DNA of 36,273 bases. It comes from Segetibacter sp. Lineage in GTDB: Bacteria; Bacteroidota; Bacteroidia; Chitinophagales; Chitinophagaceae. Every line of letters starts with the position of its first letter. The first letter of the stretch is position 1. The notes beneath the pieces are model-generated. The model saw only the letters and a list, made by a program, of their open reading frames with translations, was not told the origin of the DNA and searched no databases. The translations under genes and the position numbers were made by a program. The stretch is from assembly GCA_028288505.1 (NCBI GenBank), contig JAQBNN010000016.1, positions 1-36,273 on the forward strand, in the 5' to 3' direction. Of the stretch, positions 30,189 to 36,273 are shown in pieces.

Positions 30189-30246
30189 GTACAAGAGTGC
30201 GACGCAACGGCAGTTTAATAGAAGTACTTAAGCCGGGAACAAAAAT
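30189..30246 (+). repeat. Family 1 repeat, GAGTGCGACGCAA subclass
   Basis: GTACAAGAGTGCGACGCAACGGCAGTTTAATAGAAGTACTTAAGCCGGGAACAAAAAT. Confidence 0.85.
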
Positions 30247-30252
30247 GTTTTC

Positions 30253-31023
30253 TTAATTCCTTCTCATTGCTTCGAACTTCATTTCACGGGAAGTGATGGG
30301 ACCGAGATAATTTTCGATAAGCCGGTGACCAAGATATATAAGTGGCGTAAGAACAATGGCCATGACGCATTTGTAGAGATAGTTAACTGTACCGATAGCA
30401 ATTACCTTCATAAAGCCCCAGTCGGCCCCCCAATAAAAAGCGACAAGCTGCACAACGTAGCTATCAATAAACTGGCTAACCATAGTAGAACCAGTGGCAC
30501 GTAACCACACCTTCTTTTCGCCGGTAATTCTTTTTATGGAATGGAAAGTAATGACGTCAACGATCTGGCCGAATAAAAAGGCAATGAGAGAACCAACGAT
30601 TATCCAATTACTTTGGCCAAGTACGGCGGTGTAAGACTTATTAAGGTCAGGAACAATTGGGTTGGAGTTGATCCACCAGGAAGGCGGTGTTAAATTGATG
30701 GCACCAGTGAAAGCGATGAAAGTATAAGCGATAAGTGCAGCAGTTAAAAACGACAGATATTTTACGCCTCGAATACCGTAATACTCGTTGATTATATCAG
30801 TCATGATAAATACAATAGGCCAAAGCAAAACACCTGCAGTTAAACTTAAGGAAAGGCCACTTGTACCAAACAACGAGAAATTAAGAGGGGTAAACCCGAA
30901 AGTGGATTCAAAAGAAAATATTTTAACGCCTACCACTTCGGCTATTAATGCATTAGCAATAAAAAAACCACCCAGAGTAACAAATAACTTCGTGGGCTTA
31001 TCCTTTAATATGTTGTGGATCAT
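30253..31023 (-). CDS. Queuosine precursor transporter (YhhQ/VUT family)
   Basis: WPIVFIMTDIINEYYGIRGVKYLSFLTA, GSLIAFLFGQIVDVITFHSIKRITG, WLRATGSTMVSQFIDSYVVQLVAF. Confidence 0.92.
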   Translation of the reverse strand: MIHNILKDKPTKLFVTLGGFFIANALIAEVVGVKIFSFESTFGFTPLNFSLFGTSGLSLSLTAGVLLWPIVFIMTDIINEYYGIRGVKYLSFLTAALIAYTFIAFTGAINLTPPSWWINSNPIVPDLNKSYTAVLGQSNWIIVGSLIAFLFGQIVDVITFHSIKRITGEKKVWLRATGSTMVSQFIDSYVVQLVAFYWGADWGFMKVIAIGTVNYLYKCVMAIVLTPLIYLGHRLIENYLGPITSREMKFEAMRRN

Positions 31024-31033
31024 GCATTGTTAA

Positions 31034-31306
31034 TTATAAAACGAAATAAACAATTTGAAACAAAAAGATCAGCAGGTTGGTAAGCTTGAGCCAAACGGGC
31101 ATTTTAACATCCTGTTTCGTAACTAACCTTCCTAGCAGTACACTGTTAACCACCGCATTAAAAATAAGAGATAAGATCCAACCAACAATAATTACGAAAC
31201 CAGTAACATCAAATGGGATAACATGTGTATGTCTTTTTAATAAGCACACAATAAAAAAAACATTACATATTAATGCTACCCTTGCGAGAAATAAAAGCAG
31301 GCGCAT
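31034..31306 (-). CDS. Small hypothetical membrane protein
   Basis: 90 aa, three hydrophobic segments; ends 10 nt before the transporter start, consistent with an operon. Confidence 0.65.
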   Translation of the reverse strand: MRLLLFLARVALICNVFFIVCLLKRHTHVIPFDVTGFVIIVGWILSLIFNAVVNSVLLGRLVTKQDVKMPVWLKLTNLLIFLFQIVYFVL

Positions 31307-31358
31307 AAATAATTTCGTGTAAAATAGTATTATTTTGCCAACTGCTTAAAACTGATAC

Positions 31359-33881
31359 ATGAAGAACTTTGATTGGAAGAAATTAGTGCCGCATGCAATT
31401 GCTATTGCAATTTTCCTGGTAGTGGCATTATTCTATTGCAAACCTGCCTTAGAGGGTAAAGTATTGCAACAGAGTGATATTATCCAGTGGAAGGGCATGA
31501 GCAAAGACATTTACAATTATAAAGACACTCATGGGGAGGCGCCGTTGTGGACCAATGGTATGTTTAGTGGAATGCCGAGCTATATGATTGCAACGAAGGT
31601 TAACAATCATGTTCCACACTTTTTTACAAATGCTCTTTCTTTATTCTTAGGTAAGCCTTTCCAGTTCTTTTTTCTTGCATGTGTTTGTTTCTACTTTTTA
31701 TCGCAGGTTTTGCGAACGAATACATGGGTGGGCGTGATTGGCTCGCTAGCATATGCTTATGCTACCTATAATGTTGTTATTGTTTCTGTAGGCCACGATA
31801 CCAAGATGTTATCGATTGCGATGATGCCTGGATTACTTGCTTCACTCATACTTATATATGAACGAAAGTATTGGTGGGGGGCAGCCCTAACGTCTTTTTT
31901 TGCTGGAGCCATCATTGCCCAAAATCACTACCAGGTAGCCTACTACGGCATGTTAGCAGCTCTTGCAATGACAATAGGTTACGCCGTTAACTGGATTAGA
32001 AATAAGCAGTATAAAGAGATGTTTGTTGCAGGAGCAATTGCACTTGCTGCAGGACTTGTAGGTGTGTTTTCTAACGCGGTAGTGATACTGACGAATTATG
32101 AATATACTAACGAATCAATACGAGGTGGAACGGCATTAGCAAGCGGCGAAGTTGATGGCAACTTCGGAAAAAACGGCTTGACAAAGAATTACGCTTTTAG
32201 CTACAGTATGAACAAAGCTGAGGCATTTGTGCTAATGGTTCCCCGCATTTATGGTGGTAGCAGCAACCATATGGAAGTGCCTGAAACAGAATCTAAAGCA
32301 GTACAGGCTTTGCAAAACATGCAACCAGAGGTAGCTCAACAATTACAAAATAACCTGAGCTTTTATTGGGGAGAAGGTCACACATCAGGCCCTCCATATG
32401 CTGGTGCTATCATTTGTTTTCTCGCTATACTTGGCTTTGTAATATTGGATAACAAGCACAAGTGGTGGATTCTCGCAACGCTGTTTTTGACTATACTAAT
32501 GAGTTGGGGCGGTTATTTTGAAAGTTTTAATACCCTTTTATTTAACGTACTCCCGCTGTACAATAAGTTCAGGGCACCAGGGATGATCATAGTGGTACCT
32601 ACTCTATTAGTTGGAATGATGGCTATACTCAGTTTGCAAAAGATCCTTTTTGGGTTTGAAAATAAAGCAGAGTTGTTTAAGCAATTTAAGAAAGGCTTAA
32701 TGATAACAGGAGGTGTGTTTGTTCTGCTCTTGTTAGTATACTTCAGCCTTGACTATAGAGGTGAAGGTGACACCGCCTTACTACAACAACTAGAGCAAAT
32801 TCCGGATGCGCAACAAAAAGCTGCGTATATGGAAGGAGCAAAATCTTTAATAAACGGTTTAGTTGAAGACAGGAAGGGTTTGTTCTTTGGGGATATAATC
32901 CGGTCACTTCTATTTATTGCTGTAGCGGCTGCTGCAATCTGGATGAACCAAAGGAAAGTTCTAAAACCTGGTATTGTAATGATGATTGTAGGGGTACTTT
33001 CCTTTATTGATGTTATGGCTATTGATAGTAAATACCTGAATGCCGATAATTATAAAGAGCAGGAAGAGTCTGACGCATCATTCAGCCCTACCCCAGCGGA
33101 CCTCCAGATATTGAAAGACACTTCGTACTATCGTGTATTTAATGTTGCTGGTGGCAATGTAGGATTAGCCTTCAATCACGGAGCCCTCACTTCCTATTTT
33201 CATAAATCAATTGGAGGTTATCACCCAGCCAAGCTCAGCCTCTACCAGGATCTGATAGAGAAGCAGCTATACAACTTCCCTAACTGCCAGCCAGTAATAA
33301 ACATGCTTAATACTAAGTACATTATTTATGGCGATCCTGCTAATCCGCAGGTACAACAAAACCCTGATGCGTTGGGTGCGGCTTGGTTTGTAACTGCTGT
33401 TAAGTTCGTAAACAGTCCACAAGAAGAGATGGCAGCGTTAACTAATTTAAATGTGAGGGATACAGCAGTTGCCAATAAATCATTTAGTAACACACTAAAA
33501 AGCAGTTTTCCCGCTGACTCTGCTGCAACAATTAACCTTGTAAAGAACGACAATGATCTAATAATTTATTCTGCAAAAACAGCAACTGAGCGTGCTGCTG
33601 TTTTTAGCGAGGTGTATTACGATAAGGGCTGGAAGGCTTTTATTGATAGCAAAGAAGTGCCTATCGCCAAAGTAAATTATGTGCTAAGAGGGTTAATGGT
33701 TCCGGCTGGTGTACATACAATTGAATTTAAATTTCAACCAGCAAGCCATGCTACAGGTTGGACGATCACAACGATAAGTTCGGTAATAATGATCCTGTTA
33801 TTTTTCGCTGCTATTTATTTTGAAATAAGAAGAAAAAATAGTGGGTCTGCAATAGATACCCAAAAAATTAAAAAAGCTTAA
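31359..33881 (+). CDS. YfhO family membrane protein
   Basis: 840 aa, many TM segments, APLWTNGMFSGMPSYMI, C-terminal YYDKGWKAFIDSKEVPIAKVNYVLRGLMVPAGVHTIEFKFQP typical of YfhO. Confidence 0.92.
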   Translation: MKNFDWKKLVPHAIAIAIFLVVALFYCKPALEGKVLQQSDIIQWKGMSKDIYNYKDTHGEAPLWTNGMFSGMPSYMIATKVNNHVPHFFTNALSLFLGKPFQFFFLACVCFYFLSQVLRTNTWVGVIGSLAYAYATYNVVIVSVGHDTKMLSIAMMPGLLASLILIYERKYWWGAALTSFFAGAIIAQNHYQVAYYGMLAALAMTIGYAVNWIRNKQYKEMFVAGAIALAAGLVGVFSNAVVILTNYEYTNESIRGGTALASGEVDGNFGKNGLTKNYAFSYSMNKAEAFVLMVPRIYGGSSNHMEVPETESKAVQALQNMQPEVAQQLQNNLSFYWGEGHTSGPPYAGAIICFLAILGFVILDNKHKWWILATLFLTILMSWGGYFESFNTLLFNVLPLYNKFRAPGMIIVVPTLLVGMMAILSLQKILFGFENKAELFKQFKKGLMITGGVFVLLLLVYFSLDYRGEGDTALLQQLEQIPDAQQKAAYMEGAKSLINGLVEDRKGLFFGDIIRSLLFIAVAAAAIWMNQRKVLKPGIVMMIVGVLSFIDVMAIDSKYLNADNYKEQEESDASFSPTPADLQILKDTSYYRVFNVAGGNVGLAFNHGALTSYFHKSIGGYHPAKLSLYQDLIEKQLYNFPNCQPVINMLNTKYIIYGDPANPQVQQNPDALGAAWFVTAVKFVNSPQEEMAALTNLNVRDTAVANKSFSNTLKSSFPADSAATINLVKNDNDLIIYSAKTATERAAVFSEVYYDKGWKAFIDSKEVPIAKVNYVLRGLMVPAGVHTIEFKFQPASHATGWTITTISSVIMILLFFAAIYFEIRRKNSGSAIDTQKIKKA

Positions 33882-33898
33882 GTTTGTTTTTAAGATAG

Positions 33899-33933
33899 AA
33901 AACCTGGTAGTTAAAAAACGCTACCAGGTTTTT
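33899..33933 (+). terminator. Intrinsic terminator after YfhO
   Basis: AAAACCTGGTAG ttaaaaaacg CTACCAGGTTTTT. Confidence 0.9.
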
Positions 33934-33991
33934 CTTTAAATAACCTTTTCAATTGAAGCATTTTGCATTTATACGATAACAATTACCACTC

Positions 33992-34813
33992 ATGAGTGTT
34001 CCTGCTGTAAGTGTAGTTATGCCGGTATACAATGCTGGTAAATATGTAAAACTGGCAGTAGATAGTATATTATCTCAATCACTTACTGATTTCGAGCTGA
34101 TACTTGTTAATGATTACTCTACAGATAACAGCGAGGAGATTCTGTCTTCTTATACAGATGAGCGAATCAGGTATTACAAGCAGAAACAAAATAGTGGTGT
34201 AGTTGCAACTACTAACAAAGGAATAAGCTTGTCCACGGGCCAATACATATGCATCATGCATGCGGATGACATTGCCTTCCCGGAAAGGTTACGCAAACAA
34301 AAGAATTGGCTCGACGTTCATGAACAAACAGCGGTGGTAGGATGCTTCATTTCCTTTATTAATGAAGCGGGAGAAAGCACCGGGGAGTGGAAAGATGATA
34401 TAGAAACAGTTACAGCTACACAAATAAAAAGCCGGATGGCCTGGCGGAATTGTTTAGCGCACCCTACTGTAATGGCACGCGCAGAAGTATTTAAAAAGTA
34501 TCCTTATCGATTTAGCCAACAGTCGCAGGAAGATTATGACATATGGCTACAAATGCTTGCTGACAATATGATTATTGAAAAAGTGCCGGAAAAACTTCTT
34601 TTATATCGTGTACATGGCGCTTCAATAACAGGTACGATTCTACGAAATGCAAATCCTTTTTTTAAGCAATTCGATTGTAAAAAAAAATTCCTACAATTAC
34701 GGCTATCGCAGGGGAAGATGGGTTATTATGAGTTGGTGGTAGCAGGTACTTGTATATTTGATGGGTTAATGGGAATAGGCAAAGAAATTAAAAAGATCAT
34801 ACTACAGAAGTAA
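33992..34813 (+). CDS. Glycosyltransferase family 2 protein
   Basis: SVVMPVYNAGKYVKLAVDSILSQSLTDFELILVNDYSTDNSEEIL, IMHADDIAFPERLRKQ. Confidence 0.94.
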   Translation: MSVPAVSVVMPVYNAGKYVKLAVDSILSQSLTDFELILVNDYSTDNSEEILSSYTDERIRYYKQKQNSGVVATTNKGISLSTGQYICIMHADDIAFPERLRKQKNWLDVHEQTAVVGCFISFINEAGESTGEWKDDIETVTATQIKSRMAWRNCLAHPTVMARAEVFKKYPYRFSQQSQEDYDIWLQMLADNMIIEKVPEKLLLYRVHGASITGTILRNANPFFKQFDCKKKFLQLRLSQGKMGYYELVVAGTCIFDGLMGIGKEIKKIILQK

Positions 34814-36024
34814 TGTATAAGCTTTATTTAATCAAACGTTTCATTGAAGATATTATCATTTTCCCCTTTGTTTTGTTGGGAAGAATAATAGCTTTTATAA
34901 AACCTTTAGATAAAGAATACAGGGTCTATTTTTTCTTTCCGTTCTACCATACAGGTGGTGCTGAAAAAGTACATGCAATGGTTGCCCAGGCAACAGGTAA
35001 TAGTAGCTGCATTATCTTTTTTACACGCAAATCAAACGACAGGAATTTTCATGATGAGTTTGTAAAAACAGGATGCACAATAAAAGAGATATCGGGTTAT
35101 ACTGATAATAAGTGGATCTATTTCGCTAACCTTATTTATCGTGGTATAGTTACTGGACACATCAACAGGCAAAAGGAAAAACCTTTAGTCTTTAATGGCC
35201 AGAGCAATTTCGGGTATAAGATTTCACCCTGGGTTCGTAAAGACATTCCACAAATTGAGCTCATCCATTCCCTTTGCAGCTTCTCCTATATCAGGATACC
35301 GTTTCTACCTTTCATTACTCAAACTGTAATGATTAGTACTGTAAGAATCAAGGAGCACATCGAATTGTATAAGCGATACAATATCCCCTTCCGTTATGCG
35401 GAAAGAATAAATTTTATCATGAACGGGATCGAATTACCGCTGACAAAACCAGAAAGACACTTTGATAAAGACAAGATCTCTGTTTTGTATGTCGGCAGAA
35501 GTACACCTGAAAAAAGAGTTCACCTGATAGCAGAAATGGCAAAAGTATTAGCCACACAAAGCCTTCCTGTAGAAATTACTTTTTTAGGTGATGTTGAAAA
35601 TGCAATTCCAACAGAACTATGGCAACACTGCCACTTCTTAGGTAGTCATGGAGACCCTGAGTACATTCATCAAGTTTACCTGTCTTCCGACATTCTTATC
35701 CTCGTATCCGATACTGAAGGGTTCCCAATGGTTGTAATGGAGGCCATGGCAAGAGGTCTTGCTATAATTTCAACCGCAGTGGGCGAAGTTCCTTTGCACG
35801 TAAAACATGAAGAGAACGGCTTTCTAATTACAGATTTCCTAAACACAGATCTCGTTGTTCAACAAAGCGCTTCTTACATTCTAAAATTGTATCAAGATCG
35901 AAAGCTGCTGCAAGAGATCTCAAAGAAGAACGTCAGCCACGCCTATGAAAACTTTGGTGTAGAGAGATTTAATAAGCAGTACCAGCAACTGTTCCAACAA
36001 ACCCTTCACGGTAAAAATGGATAA
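34813..36024 (+). CDS. Glycosyltransferase family 4 protein
   Basis: ISVLYVGRSTPEKRVHLIAEMAKVL, SSDILILVSDTEGFPMVVMEAMARGLAIISTAVGEVP: GT-B motifs. Confidence 0.92.
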   Translation: MYKLYLIKRFIEDIIIFPFVLLGRIIAFIKPLDKEYRVYFFFPFYHTGGAEKVHAMVAQATGNSSCIIFFTRKSNDRNFHDEFVKTGCTIKEISGYTDNKWIYFANLIYRGIVTGHINRQKEKPLVFNGQSNFGYKISPWVRKDIPQIELIHSLCSFSYIRIPFLPFITQTVMISTVRIKEHIELYKRYNIPFRYAERINFIMNGIELPLTKPERHFDKDKISVLYVGRSTPEKRVHLIAEMAKVLATQSLPVEITFLGDVENAIPTELWQHCHFLGSHGDPEYIHQVYLSSDILILVSDTEGFPMVVMEAMARGLAIISTAVGEVPLHVKHEENGFLITDFLNTDLVVQQSASYILKLYQDRKLLQEISKKNVSHAYENFGVERFNKQYQQLFQQTLHGKNG

Positions 36025-36273
36025 AAAACTACTTATAGTAAATTACTATTGGCCACCAAGTGGAGGACCGGCTGTACAACGATGGTTATCGTTAACTACA
36101 GAGTTAACAAAGCTAGGTTGGGAGATCTGGCTTTTAACGGTTGATGAAAAATATGCGACTTACCAGATGTATGATCAATCACTGGTCGAGAAAATACATC
36201 CGGCGGTTAAGGTTGTGAAGACAAAAACAATAGAACCTTTCGGTTTTTACAAACTATTGTTTGGCAAAAAAAG
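36017..36273 (+). CDS. Glycosyltransferase N-terminal fragment, cut by the window edge
   Basis: ATG at 36017, MDKKLLIVNYYWPPSGGPAVQRWLSLTTELTKLGWEIWLLTVDEKYATY.., overlapping the previous CDS. Confidence 0.8.
   Translation, partial: MDKKLLIVNYYWPPSGGPAVQRWLSLTTELTKLGWEIWLLTVDEKYATYQMYDQSLVEKIHPAVKVVKTKTIEPFGFYKLLFGKK

Noticed and set aside
3031-30246. Family 1 repeats as a CRISPR array
   Set aside because: Copies are kilobases apart, in both orientations, with no spacers and no cas genes.
30253-31033. preQ1 riboswitch ahead of the queuosine precursor transporter
   Set aside because: Only about 10 nt separate it from the upstream small membrane ORF; no room for an aptamer and no recognisable motif.

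Overview
This 36.3 kb chromosomal window looks like a Bacteroidota genome, probably of Chitinophagaceae type. That placement rests on protein character and AT-rich intergenic style; I ran no search. It is mostly housekeeping and metabolic genes: CPA1 Na+/H+ antiporter, animal-type haem peroxidase, DUF983, AraC regulator, type II glutamine synthetase, aldo/keto reductase, scoA/scoB CoA-transferase, Zn-alcohol dehydrogenase, tRNA-Cys, nucleoside phosphorylase, dapF, CorA, NUDIX, two orphan receiver proteins, a pseudouridine synthase, a queuosine-precursor transporter, YfhO and a glycosyltransferase run cut by the window edge. I see no phage, transposase, CRISPR or defence system. Four things are not explained by ordinary annotation. 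(1) A dispersed family of short intergenic repeats (about 10 copies plus a partial one at the left edge, core GTACAAGTGAGTGACACAACGATGCTTAATAGTAGTACTT) has two sequence subclasses and a biased orientation relative to gene 3' ends. (2) A second, composite hairpin repeat (two long copies and one partial) shares a module with the first family. (3) Three genes look decayed: a metal-dependent hydrolase, a universal stress protein, and a hydroxypyruvate-isomerase-like gene split by a ~132-bp insertion with its original C-terminus still readable downstream. (4) An AT-rich array at 121-307 has 21-bp periodicity. I found no convincing new multi-gene system; the repeat families are the most novel-looking signal.
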